A stretch of 60,000 nt of DNA, taken from positions 12,588,001-12,648,000 of the forward strand of contig OX485803.1 in the NCBI GenBank assembly GCA_950295325.1. The letters run 5' to 3'. The stretch's first letter is position 1; every line of letters begins with the position of its first letter. The translations under genes and the position numbers were made by a program. Source of the stretch: Polytrichum commune (taxonomy: Eukaryota > Streptophyta > Polytrichopsida > Polytrichales > Polytrichaceae). The notes under the pieces were generated by a model, which saw only the letters and a program-made list of their open reading frames with translations, searched no databases and was not told where the DNA came from. Below are positions 23,389 to 35,545 of this stretch, one piece after another.

Positions 23389-23734
23389 ACATCGACATGT
23401 TAGAGTTGGCGGTTGGCCATGTGATACAAATTGGACTCGGACGAGCGGAGGTATATCTTATTCATCCAGTGAAAAGGTTGGCAACCATCACAAGAAGCTA
23501 TTCAACATGTGATTTAACATCAGAACTTGTTAATGTGACTTTTCAAAGAGCTTCTCGATTAAGATAATGAATTACGCACAAACCTAATTAGGGATAAAGG
23601 GAGGTTTGCAGTTTGGCCGCCGTCTTCTGAACACCTTCGTGAATGCACAGAGGTGCCGGGCAGGGCAAGCTTTGATTGATAAACATTGTGCGCAATTTTA
23701 GACCGAGAATTTGGAATTGTCGGTTTCCAAGTTA

Positions 23735-23992
23735 ATGGCCTTACCAACTAAAATGAGCCAATTGGTCCACTCACTCAATTTAATGTAGGGAACGTGATGG
23801 GAACGTAATGATTGCTAAATGGTACGAGAGAATACCCGTTGAGGATTCTTAAAATACAACTCAACCAATTCAATACACCCACACATGTTTATAAAACCAT
23901 GCAAATAATCAATTTTAATATGACAGATCTCATCAATTATGACAAAAGGATTGTCTCATAATGACCCAATTGGCTCATTTTAGTTGATAAGG
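23735..23992. mobile_element. MITE (258 bp) upstream of HSPA12-like copy B
   Basis: Inverted ends share CCTTACCAACTAAAATGAGC on the left and CCTTATCAACTAAAATGAGC when the right end is inverted. The flanking 8-bp CCAAGTTA is duplicated at 23727-23734 and 23993-24000. Copy A near 388-400 has the uninterrupted site. The 8-bp duplication suggests a hAT-type origin. It has no coding capacity. Confidence 0.85.
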
Positions 23993-26016
23993 CCAAGTTA
24001 GATATTTCGGAGCTTGACAGCCGGCAATTTTCAATTGCGGTTCCGCAAGGCTCTTCACATTACAAGGGTCTGATATAATGTTTTAAGGATTATCAAGGAA
24101 AGTTCACTCATGCTGTTTGTCTGTTTAGTTTGTGAGTAGGTTGTAGAAGCGCCTGCCACTGTGAAGTCGTAAGAACGGGGAGGAGATTTTTATAGCCGAG
24201 AAGGATAGAGCGGATCGAAGGTGAATGACTACTACCTCCTGAATTGAAGTGAGGATTCGAGCATACAATTGAACATGCAATTGAACATGGAGGGAAGTCG
24301 CCGCTAAGTACTCAGGTACTCTTTAGCTTACTTTGCAACCTGTTTGATAGCTTTGGCTGGGTTCTTTGGAGATGGCTCAGTTTGCGATTGATTTGTCCAT
24401 AATTTAGTGCGGATTACAAAATGAGTCAAAGAGAATCATGTGTGAGTAACTTGTGTGACCAAGATGAACCTTAGGTTTTCCTGAATTCTCGTCTGCAGTT
24501 ACGTGTATTCAACTTGTGCGTTGCTAAAACACTCTGCTTTGAATCTGCTGTATTTATGCCAGTCCTTCTTGAGCCTTCTTTAAGCTTGAATTGTCCGGAT
24601 CACTGGCTCCCTTTAGCATTTGGAAAGATGGAATCAAGCGTGGTTATAATCCAAGTTTTGGTACTGGTCAACCTAGAGTCAGCATAAAAACCATACTGGC
24701 ATAGGCACCTTCGGCAAGGGCATGTATAAGGTAAAAATTATTCCCGGAAATTGGTTCGAGTCACTGTAGGAACTAAGCTCTCCAGTTTCATTGCACCTAT
24801 TTCAAGAAAGAGTTGATTGAGAGTGTTGCCATTGGAGTGTGCGCTGGTGTAGATTACATCGCCTTGAATTTCTGTTTTCACCATTTGTGTCTGGTACTGT
24901 CAAGCTTCACAGAACTTGTTAAGGTAGAGTACTGCAATGTTCTTGTAGGATTATGCTCTTTGTGAATGGAGGAATGCAAGTGTGCGTACACTGATAATTA
25001 GTCGTATTACTGTGGGCTATTCTAATTTTCTAGAGCGCACGCTAATTATCATAGTGAGAATTGATGTGGGCCACATTGATTTTCAACCCATAGTAAAATT
25101 TTAGTCGAAGTTTATTGTGGGCCAAATTTATTATTTTTCTAGAAAATTAATGCGGATGATTATTTTCCTCTATGCTTCTATAATTTAGTCCTATAACTAA
25201 TATTCACAGTGTTGGTTGGATGTCATCAAGAAGACTAATGGAAGACCCCGGGTCTTGGACCCACATTATTTCCACTTTGATTACAAAGTTAGTCTGACCA
25301 CTGCTCCTTATTTTGAACCTAAATTTTCACCCACACTAATAAGAATATTTAGTTTAGTGAACAACCTGATTAACCTCCAGGATTTTTGGTAGGTTATTAG
25401 AGTTATCCTTTAATTTAATGGGATTTTCAGTCGGGAGTTGGTTTTATTTTGTATACAACACCTTCCTTGTTTGGTAAGTTTTTGGTGCATGTTCGGAGGT
25501 AGTGTGGAGGTTTGAACGAAGAACATTATATATCGGTTCAATGAGGGTCAAACCCATTTTGGCATGTCAAGAGGTGCTAAAATGAGGTCGGCCCTCAATG
25601 AACCAAAATTAATTCAGCTCTTCATTCAAATTCAGACACAATCGTTCAAATGCAAATCAATTCGTTCATAATCAAACACAATCGTTCACTTCCGGTGAGA
25701 GGTTGAAGTTCAACTTCAATAGGCTTCTCTAATTATGTCATTTTTCTTCAACAGGCTTCTCAGTGACAGTGTTGACGTTATCATGTGGCTGAATTGTTCT
25801 AAGGTGGATGAGCGAAAGGATCCGGTGCAGCTGCTTCATCCCACCTCAACCTCTTCAAGGTCTTATCCGTCAGTACGATTGCACATGTTTTCTTGCAATT
25901 TGGATACTGCAATATTGTCAGTAAATTAGGCACACATTTGAAGTTCATTCATTTGTTTAAGAATTATAACTTAATTTGAGTTTAATGTTCAGGCGGAGCT
26001 GAGATTATCCAGAAGC

Positions 26017-28110
26017 ATGGAAGGTAGTTCTAGAGCATTTTCTGGTGGTCCAAGAGTGGCGGTGGGATTGGACTTTGGCACCACTTTCTCTGGATTTGCT
26101 TACGCCCACATTTCGGAGCCTTCCAAAGTTTTCACATTCTACGAGTGGCCTGAGCAAGCGAGTGGTGGCGGACAACCTTATTGCAAGACACAAACATCTA
26201 TCTACTACTCCAAGGATGACAACGATGTGCTCAAGCTCGAGAGTTGGGGCTGGCCTGCTTTGGTTGGATATAGGAAGGCACTCACGACCTTGAGATCGAA
26301 ACATGTAAGAGCACCGCCTTTGAAAGTTGGGGAGTTTGTAACAAAGTTTAAGCTTCAACTTGCAAGCTATGGCGATGGACTTTCAGCAGAAGCATTGCCG
26401 GAAGGGTTGACAGCAAGAACGATTATCCCTGATTATCTGCGAGAGATTTCCCAATTCATTATGAAGCATCTGAAGAATCGATTTGGAGAGCACTTTGACA
26501 TGCATGAAGTGCAATGGTGCTTGACAGTGCCTGCGATATGGGACGACCATGCAAAGCAGTCGATGAAATCATATGCTGAGCAGGCAGGTTTGATACAAAG
26601 TGCAAATGCAAATACTGATAGCACTGCAAGCCCGCATCCCCTACTGATTGTGTTGGAGCCAGAGGCAGCAGCTGTATACTGTCTTCACAAGATGAAATCC
26701 CTCTCTTTTGAGATCCATGACAAATTCCTGACTGCAGATATTGGTGGAGGCACGGTGGACATTGTCATTCACGAGAAGCTGGAAAGTGGCGAAGACGCGG
26801 ATCTTCAGGTCAGTGGAAATGTCTCAAGTTATTGAAAGACTTTCTGAGTTTTTAGCATTTCGATTCATATAATAAAGAGCAATCGGCAAGTAGTGATAGC
26901 CTGTGTTGTGGACGAGAATATACTAGTTCATATCGTACATAGACTTGGAAGATAGAAGAAAAGCATATCTTGTTGGTTGCAAGAAAGTTAGCTTCTCATG
27001 CCTTGTTGTCCAAATTAATTGGTATTGCAGTTGAAAGAGGTGGCATGCAGCACAGGAGATTTATGTGGGGGAACTTATGTTGACATGCACTTCATACATC
27101 ATCTTTCTCAGCGCATTGGATGTTTGCACTCGTTTCTTGACGAGAATCCTTCGTCACTATTGTCAATTCTTAGATGGTGGGAAGGAGTGAAAAGCACATT
27201 CAATGGAACGACTTCCGCAACTTTCGACATACCATCGAAGCTTGCTAGAGCGTGGGAGACCCACGAGAGCCAGCATAAATCTGTACAAAAGTGTGATAGT
27301 GAACTTGCAGGTTGGGAGCTGTGTGAACGTGAACAACAATCAACAGAGATGTCAGATAGCGAAGTTGATGGTAATTTTGATGAGGTTGAGTTCACCGCAC
27401 AGGATTTAATGCGCATATTTGACAAAGTTGTTGACCAGATTATTGAGCTTATTGGAAAGGCGCTGCGTCCATTTTCGAAGGGGGAGGTGAAGGCAATGAT
27501 GGCCGTTGGGGGTTTCTCTGGAAGTCCATACTTGATGAAAAGATTACGAGAAGAGTTTGCAGGCATTGTGGGGGAGATTGTGAGTCCCCCTGACCCAGGC
27601 AGCGCTGTTTGCCAAGGTGCAGCAATGTGGGGGATCGCCAAACGAGACGTCATAATTTCTCGAATCTGCAGGAAGACGTATGGCATCTCCAGTGTGGAAA
27701 TATTTGAGGTCGGAGAACCGTTGCGCTACAAGTGGGTTAATGATGATGGTGAAGCAAGGTGTGATCATAAGTTCTCTGTATTTGTCCGAATTGGGGATGC
27801 CATACCTGTCAACCACACTGTAACTAAAGTATTTGTTCCGGTTAGTCATTTCCAGAGGTCCATGTCATTTCCGATTTTCAGCTCTACCAAGAGTGATCCG
27901 AAGTATACAATGGAAGACGGAGCAGAGGAAGAAGGGTCTTTTGAACTTGACATGTCCTCTGGGATGGAGTTAGACAAGAAGAGAAAAGTGGAGGTGACAA
28001 TGCTTTTTGGTCGATCTAGTATTGAAGTTACAGCTAAAGGTAAGAACTTCTCAGGAAGTGGCAAAACGGAAAATATTATCCCAGTCACCTTCACACGAGA
28101 TTCTGCATAG
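26017..28110 (+). CDS. HSPA12-like Hsp70-family ATPase, copy B (2 exons)
   Basis: Exons 26017-26808 and 27031-28110, with the same splice sites and phase as copy A, encode 623 residues. The nucleotide-binding motifs (GLDFGTTFSGFAYA at 17-30, DIGGGTVD near 241-248, AVGGFSGSPYLMKRL near 421-435) are unchanged from copy A. Residues 1-264 differ from copy A at only one position (D for E) and residues 265-481 at about four. From about residue 482, after RKTYGI, the copies diverge: SSVEIFEV replaces RYSSVFEV by a compensating two-residue shift, and about 15 further substitutions follow, including charge changes (M/R, H/D, D/S, E/P, V/E, E/K). The ATPase core is therefore conserved while the C-terminal domain has changed. 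The function is presumed the same; the partner is unknown. Confidence 0.88.
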
Positions 28111-29287
28111 TCCATGAACAGATGGCACCCATGACCAATGTCTTAGAATCATAGATCGCACTGAGCTTTTGTAGTTCATCATAGATGTATGTCATTCCGA
28201 TGTAATAATTTGAAAATGCGTCTTGACATTTTATGGAGGATATTGGCTTCAAGAACTGTATAAAGGGTTATCCTAGAAGTTTGCAATTGCGCAACTTGAT
28301 TGTTATTGTTGGTTATTAAAGTATTGCTATCTCCAGAGGCAGTATTGTGCTTTACATTGGAATGCAGAATGCATCTTATTTTTGCAAGACTCTTCGTCTT
28401 TTGGAGTTCTGGAATATGCTCAAATGTACGTGGGGACTCTTATTGTCCAGACATCTGCCATTCGTGCTTGTTGAATAGTACATTCTAGGCACTCTTGTTT
28501 TCTTTTTCTGTTCCACATTGTTCTTGACAATATCTTGCACGTCAATATCAGCATGTGGTCATGTATTGCCCTTGTTTCGAAGTATGGGCAAGACTAGCAT
28601 CCATCTTGTTGTATATATGCTTCTAGTTGAAGGAATTGATTGATATGGAGTTTTGAGCAAGAGGTTCTGGGGAGGTATTGACACTTTCAACGGTAACACA
28701 CCACTGGTGTGTGTGGGTCTCTCTCGTTCTGGTTTTTAAGATATTGAATAGGCTTCAAAGCTCAATTATGCTTTTTGGCATACTTTTGGGAAATGTGGCT
28801 TGCTATGCCATGTGGAGCACAGGTGAATTTGGAGGCCCTTTGGAGCTGAATTCTGTGAAAACTCTGGGTGAAGAAATCGAGGCCTTTTGGGATCACTCCA
28901 GACTTGGAGCTCCTGTGTACTGCAGTTGTGTCTCCTTATGAGGAGATATAATTAGCATTATATGGGTGCTTTTGATCACATTAATGAGTTGTATCACACA
29001 ACACTCTCTTGGCAAATGTTGGCCAAAGAGAAATCAGCTTTGCCTGGTCAAGATTCTTGTACTTCCCTAACACATCAATCTCTGCTCTTGTAATTAAACT
29101 AGTTTGGGTCCATGTCATCCTAGCATGTCTCACACACTTATATGGATTTATGTCCCAGGTTATTCCCGCACCGCTTGCTCTAGAGTTAACTGTTTAGGAA
29201 CTTTTCAATGGTGATCGCTTGACCACCCAATGCAATCATCGTTCACCCTAAGTTCCAAATTGTAGAATAGATATCCTTGATGTCATG
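28111..29287. other. 3' flank of HSPA12-like copy B; no gene seen
   Basis: Collinear with 4503-5680. Probably includes the 3'UTR. The conserved short + strand frame at 28678-28941 resembles no family and drifts like non-coding DNA between the copies. Confidence 0.4.
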
Positions 29288-32066
29288 TCATTGAGATTGA
29301 GCCAATAATTCATATATGCCCTAAATACATGCTCCCATTCTAATTTTGTGTTAGCACCCTTGTGACATTGTTGCATTATCACATCACCCTTGCCAATGAC
29401 CAATTAAAGTTAGCCATTAGTGGCTATTTTTGAAGAGGTTAACATAAACTGCATTGGTAAGGGACGAGGATAGGAAGTTAGTGAATGGTAGATGGTAATG
29501 TTGGAGGCTTTGATGTAACTTGATTCAACATTTGGTGCACCAAGAGGATATTCTACATTTGCTATGGCTATAATTTAAGATTTATTTTGAACCCACAAAG
29601 CGTTGGTACACCACTGAAATTTATAATGAGCGTACCACATAAGGTAAATGTCCTTCGTTTGGTGGGTTGGCCTATGTATCTTGACAAAGCTGCCAGCTCT
29701 AGCTCTACAAATAGATATTCGTTGTAAGTTGTGTCATGAGTGTCACTTGCCTCTACCAATCCACCAATGAAAATCATGTTTAGCTTAATTCTTATGTATG
29801 TACCGGTTACATTCTTGAACATATTGCATTGAGTAGTTGTGGATTTTGTTGTTGCAAGCAAGAAGATTTAACTACTTGGTATGAAGCATGAAGGACCAAG
29901 TGTGAATGTCTTGAATTTGATCAAAAACATGCTACAACCTATTTCATGAGTGGCCATCATTTCTTGCCATTTTCTCTTAACATATATATATATATATATA
30001 CACCCATGTTCTCTTATGACGGACAACTTGGGTTTTGCAACATCTTGATATTCTTATCAAGGGAACGCAAGGCGTGATTGAATTTTAATTAATTGGAGTC
30101 TGATTTGTAAGATTTTAAATAAGGTACTTACACCAAGAATGATTCCATGTCTAATGGAGGATATTATTGACTCTTCTTGATTCGCAACTAGTGCTTAGCC
30201 TTTAGCCAAGTAGACATGATTTGGTTCTAGGGAGCACCTTAGTCGTGGGCCCACCCACTTTGGCATAATATCTTTTCTCAATTTTCTTAAAGACTAAGGC
30301 TCTCTCAAACACCCCCCCCCCCAGCCCACTCTCTTTGGCGAAGGTGTTGGGGAACCTTTCTTTCCGTCTCTCGCTCACTTGGTGATCTAACTCACTCATT
30401 TGGTATCCAAACTCTTGTGGTTTAGGGTGGAGTTCGGCATCCCATTTGTGGGTCCTTGAAGATTTATAATTGTGGTTTTCCCTTCACTCTAGTTTGTGGT
30501 TTTGGAGGCTTCAGTTTGTCCATCAAGCCAAATTCAACTTTGGTTTTTGGATTTTAGCTTGTGCATCAATTTGGATTTGGAATTAGTTTTTGGGTTTCAA
30601 TTTGTACGTCGGTCCGGTTCAAACTTTTTGGCTTTTAGTTTGTTGCTTTTAGGTTGTAGGATGCGGTTTGTGGCATTAGTTTTGATCCAAATTTGCTTCA
30701 ATCGCTTAATCTATGTTTAATATTTGCTTAACAGATGGTTGATCTAGACTTTTGGATCAATCCCACCCTCAATCAAGTTGCAGCCTTCTTATCATGATGC
30801 AACCTTCTTATCAAGCTTGCAACCTTCTATTTCAAGGGTGCAACCTTTTGGGTCAAAGCTTGCAACCTACCTATTTGTGAGCAATGAACCCCTCCATGTG
30901 CTATCTTCCTTCCTTCCTACTTACCGTGCTCACGACCTTACTCCCACGCCTGCAACCTCATTGTCGACCTAGCAACCCCATTGTCTTTCTTATTAATTTT
31001 CTTTACTCAGTTTAGTTTGTTACAAAATCCCACACATCCACCTTAACACAAAAATGTAACCTTGTTACGGATATAAGCACCACAACACCCACCCCTCCCC
31101 CATAGCACGCCTCCACACATCCAATGGCTCCATCCACCATGAATACTCCGCCACACACACCCAACATGGGGAGGTCACTTCAGGGTCAAGTTGACACCAC
31201 GTGCGGACAAAGTTTGCTACCCCTATATTACATGCCATATATAATTTTAAAATTTATGATATTTTTTCTACATATATATAACCATTGGTAGTATCTTTCG
31301 TATACTTTTTTGAAATTTTTAGTCATCTTTATTTTTTTTAGTAATTGTTTTAGTTCAATTCTGTGTCATTCTAGTTAGAAATGGTATGTTTTATGAAAAA
31401 AACAAATCATCAAATTTAGTTACCACTTTTGACTATATCATAGGTATTGTGTATATCTACTCATGAAAAAAAAATTGATAAAATTTTGACCCATTTTGGT
31501 GGTGCAACTTACCAAAAGAAGATTTTTTTTGGTCGCACGTGGTGTTCAACTTGACAGTCGAGTGATCTACCCGTGACACCCAATGGCTTTGGAACCAATA
31601 CTAACACCACTACAACTGTTCACTCATCCAAACACTTAACGCCCCCGTCCTATGACTTCATAACTAAACTAACATAACTCCATCCACACTTACTACATAG
31701 GTGGCTCCTTCACCCATCCGTGCCAAGCAAATGAAGGAAATGTTGGTCTAGGTACCTATCATCCCACTCGCAACACCCGACACGCCTACACATTCTTGGG
31801 AAGACAAAATATCCTACGCACAAAATTAACAACAATTTACGTGACCTTCTGCCTCACAAAACACAACACCACCCACTCATATATCTTAACAGACAATTAC
31901 AATTATAGTTGTTTTGTCCACAACCACCACTCCCAACCTTCTGCCTTGCATATTCACCTAGACATATTACTCATAAAAAGTATAGTACAATGACTATCAC
32001 AATACATCCCTCCTCACACTACAAAAAAATCTACAAACATTTGGCATACTAGGTAACAAAGCCACC
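29288..32066. other. 2.78-kb segment present only in copy B
   Basis: Copy A joins 5702 to 5722 at this point with a short filler, so this is either an insertion in B or a deletion in A. It contains an (AT)n run at about 29981-30001, a C-run near 30310, TGCAACCTT-type imperfect repeats at about 30778-30870 and a hAT-like MITE at 31165-31575. No gene is recognised. Confidence 0.6.
31165..31575. mobile_element. hAT-like MITE (411 bp)
   Basis: The left end CATGGGGAGGTCACT and the inverse of the right end CACGGGTAGATCACT match, followed in both arms by GTCAAGTTGA(A)CACCACGTGCG, an inverted repeat of about 41 bp. It is flanked by the perfect 8-bp duplication ACACCCAA (31157-31164 and 31576-31583), as expected for hAT. 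The outer 15 bp resembles the ends of the 2.9-kb element at 15496-18405. Confidence 0.87.
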
Positions 32067-32864
32067 GATAAATTTACCAAATTCAACGCTAGCAAACTCC
32101 TTCCAAAATCCTTATAGACAATCCCATATTACATTCATCATACATTTTCAATCTTGCATATAGAAGGAATATTTATCCCAACTCATGACCACTATACTCA
32201 CTCAATATTTATACTTAACAAAATGGCTTAACAATCCACTAGTTCACTCTCCCCTTTCCACCAAAAAAAACTTAAATACCAACCTTTGGTGGATGCAATC
32301 AAAGAGGCTAGATGATATGTAACATTCACTACCCTCACAACAAGCATTCAAGGAGGCATACACACAAAGAATATCACCAATCTCTTATAACAATGCTACA
32401 TACCTTTAATCCCTATACATGCATGCATACAACAAATCCACACAATCGCTATCAAATACCTTACACTACACCTGCTTAACAAACAAAATTTGAAAAAACC
32501 ATTAGTCGCTGGTGCTTCCCACCCAAACAAATACAAACCATGAAATCCCAAGAATGAACTCTACAACATGTTGCTCAAACCCATTCAAATAGCTCAGATA
32601 AAGGGATAACCAAACCCCTAGGAGTCAACCCTAGAAACTTGAATTCAACATAGGTGCAATGAGCCAAGACTATATGCCCTCATGACACCCACCCTTAGCA
32701 TACACAACATTGACAAACAAAGTTTATAATCCCCCCAACTGGGCCTACAATGCCCCTTTCATTTGGCACTATAGGGATCTCCTCTTATGAAAGGCAGTTG
32801 CACATGTCCCATAGTTTTGATCAATGAACCTGCTCGGAGATCACATATGAGCTCGAGGCAATGA

Positions 32865-32868
<4 letters not shown>

Positions 32869-32943
<75 letters not shown>
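32869..32943. repeat. (CT)n microsatellite, copy B
   Basis: About 37 CT dinucleotides, the expanded equivalent of 6530-6573. It continues directly into CATGATGG, the sequence that copy A has after 8815. Confidence 0.97.
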
Positions 32944-32945
<2 letters not shown>

Positions 32946-34689
32946 GATGGTAGTCTAAATCCAATTGTTCTTGTTGTTTATTTTGCTTGTTGGCTTAAAT
33001 GTGAGTATTGTATGTATGTATTCATTATTATTCATTATTTTTATTATTTGCCTTACGATGGGGCTAATGTACTAGTCATGACCTACCTAGAAATAGTGGA
33101 ATTAAGCCATTTTTTGACTCCAAAAATACTCCAAAAGTAAATCCCCTTCAACATCCATCCACATTGTGCCTTTAGACCAATAAGGGGTTGTTTACACCAT
33201 GGACCATGGAGTTGTACCAAGGCCCTGTAAAATATGTGATTGGCCGTTGAGCTCATCCCATGACCACTTTAGTTTACACCAAGGAAAAAATGTCAAAGTG
33301 ATCATGAAGTTTGAGGTCCCAAAAGACATGTTTTAAGGCCTACATTATCCACTAACATGATCCTACAGGTTTGGAGTGGGAGAGGCAAAAGAGGTGCTCT
33401 GGTAGAAAAAGCAAGGTTCCATGGTAGAGAAAAGTTGTAATAATCAAATTTTAATGATTTTTTTTTGGGGGGATGTGAGCCCAAAAGGGTGCCCACATTT
33501 AGTCTTAGACCCTTGAAACGTTAGTTGATGCACTTTGAAGTAGCATGTTACTTCACAAAAATATAAAAAGAGTGAAATGTTAGTCTTAGAAGTACCATGT
33601 TGTAAGAGGCTAGGATGTGAGTTGTTATTGTGTTTTTACCTTCGGAAGGATTTGAGTGAATGAGGATAGGTAAGGAGAACTTGGATTGAGTAGTTAGTGA
33701 GTAGGCTAGTACAAATGGATGGAGACAACCAAAGTGACTCAAGAGGCAAGTGCATTCGAATTGGGATGAATGGAGGATCACATGGAGCGCACAAGTGGAC
33801 CACCTCATCATGGCCACTTAATGGGGAAGGCCCAAGGAAGAATGCAAGGTGGAGGATAAGCAAATTCTCAAAGCACCAATCAAATCACGAGCTAAGCATC
33901 GTGGTTTGAATTAAGTGGTGAGCGACGGTTTGGGAAAGTAAGGGGAGAAAGTTATGGCGGCGGAAAGCGAAGGAGGCTAAGTTTGGGTTGAAGCATCCCA
34001 AGTTTGGTAAAGTGTGGTAGGTAGAAAGCCAAGGCTAGTTAAATGTTCGAATTAGGATCCTTGTTGATCATTTGAGGGAGGAAGACTTAGAAGATAGGAT
34101 TGGCGCCTACTAAGTAGGAGGAAATCTCAAGGGCTTATCGTGAGCCTTGAGGGTGCTCACCCCCTCAAGCTTACTATATAATCCCTCATTCTTCCCTCAC
34201 TCACTCTCTCTTTCCGTTGTGCTCCAAGGCACCCCACGAGTTATAAGTGTGGGTGTGGGAAGCCATATTGGAGCACATGTGTGTGCTTAGTTTTTAGTTT
34301 GAGAGCCAAGGCTTGTTAGCCTTGAAGAGGGCTTGACCTCTTGGTAGAATTAGTGTTGACGTGAAGGATTTTAAAGTTAATTCATGATTCCAATTTGTGG
34401 TACTTAAAGTTCATGTTTTGAATACACGTGGTTGCAAGTTCCATGTTTAAGAGTTGAGCACTTGATGTTGTGATGAGTGCAAAAATATACTTGTGTGGAT
34501 TAGTTTGTCTTAGTGAAGTTAGGAAATTCTCTCTCCCCCTCTCCTCTCTAGGATTTTAGGATTTTAGGATTAGAGAAGAATTGTGTGATTAGAAAGGGGT
34601 TGTTAGTAGAATTAGGGAAATTAGGTAGGAAGATTAGTTAAGGGCTTGAATAATTAGTGAGGTAGTTGGGGATTACAACTACAAAGTTG

Positions 34690-34945
34690 TGGGTTCATGA
34701 AGGAGCTGGGTTTATGAAGGAGCTGGGTTTGTTTAGTTAGAAAGTAAAGAGCTGGGTTTATGAAGGACCTGGGTTTGTTTAGTTAGAAGCTAAGGAACTG
34801 GGTTCATAAAGGAGCTGGGTTTATGAAGGAGCTGGGTTTGTTTAGTTAGAAGCTAAGAAGCTGGGTTTATGAAGGAGCTGGATTTATGAAGGAGCTAGGT
34901 TTATATAATTAGAAAGTAAAGAGATGGGTTCATGAAGGAGCTTAG
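34690..34945. repeat. Imperfect tandem repeat in left palindrome arm
   Basis: GGAGCTGGGTTTATGAA and GGGTTTGTTTAGTTAGAA segments recur several times. The mirror copy lies at 35823-36078 in the right arm. Confidence 0.85.
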
Positions 34946-35222
34946 TAGATAGCCTACCTAATTAGCTCATAGACAAGTAGTTAGTTACATTATGCTAGTT
35001 AGTGTTATGTGTGGCTTTCACAAGTAAATGTATTTGAGATTGACTATAGAGAATAGTGTTTTTTTTAACACTTGCATCCTCTCTTTAAAAATAAACCACG
35101 TGCACAACTTAATGGAGAATGTGGAGCACTCTCGCGATGGCAAGACAAAGGAAGCAAAGACCAAAGGTGCGAGGGAGAGATTGACATAAGTCACATAAGT
35201 ATTTCTTAATACTTAAAGGCTT

Positions 35223-35545
35223 ATGTACGGTATGGAGACACCAAGTGAGACCTCTTATAGTAGCGATACGGAATACACAAGTGATAGTTCAAGTGGTAGT
35301 ATAGAGTCAACGGCACGGACTCCATTTAGGAGAGGGATATCCTTAAGGGCTTGTGTAGCTAAAGCGGCACTTGACCAAACAAAGACAAAATGGTCAAGTG
35401 CCGCTTTAGCTACACAAGCCCTTAAGGATATCCCTCTCCTAAATGGAGTCCGTGCCGTTGACTCTATACTACCACTTGAACTATCACTTGTGTATTCCGT
35501 ATCGCTACTATAAGAGGTCTCACTTGGTGTCTCCATACCGTACAT
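35223..35545. other. Mirror-image open frames at the palindrome centre
   Basis: A 96-codon frame on + (35223-35513) and one on - (35255-35545) start with the same Ser/Thr-rich N-terminus (MYGMETPSETSYSSD...) and end in each other's antisense, so only about 52 residues are unique and the rest is read-through of the loop and opposite arm. If the arm is retrotransposon 5' sequence, the shared part could be the start of a gag-like protein. No motif confirms this, and it is not a likely functional gene. Confidence 0.3.

Larger units (their letters stand above)
22842..26016. other. Divergent intergenic region between DUF641 and HSPA12-like copy B
   Basis: This holds the promoters of both genes. 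It includes a 35-bp minisatellite (23235-23388) that copy A lacks and a MITE at 23735-23992. The rest is collinear with 108-2408. Near 25868 a GTCAGT donor-like site and at about 25992 a TTCAG acceptor-like site could mark a 5'UTR intron of the HSPA12-like gene. No additional gene is seen. Confidence 0.5.
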
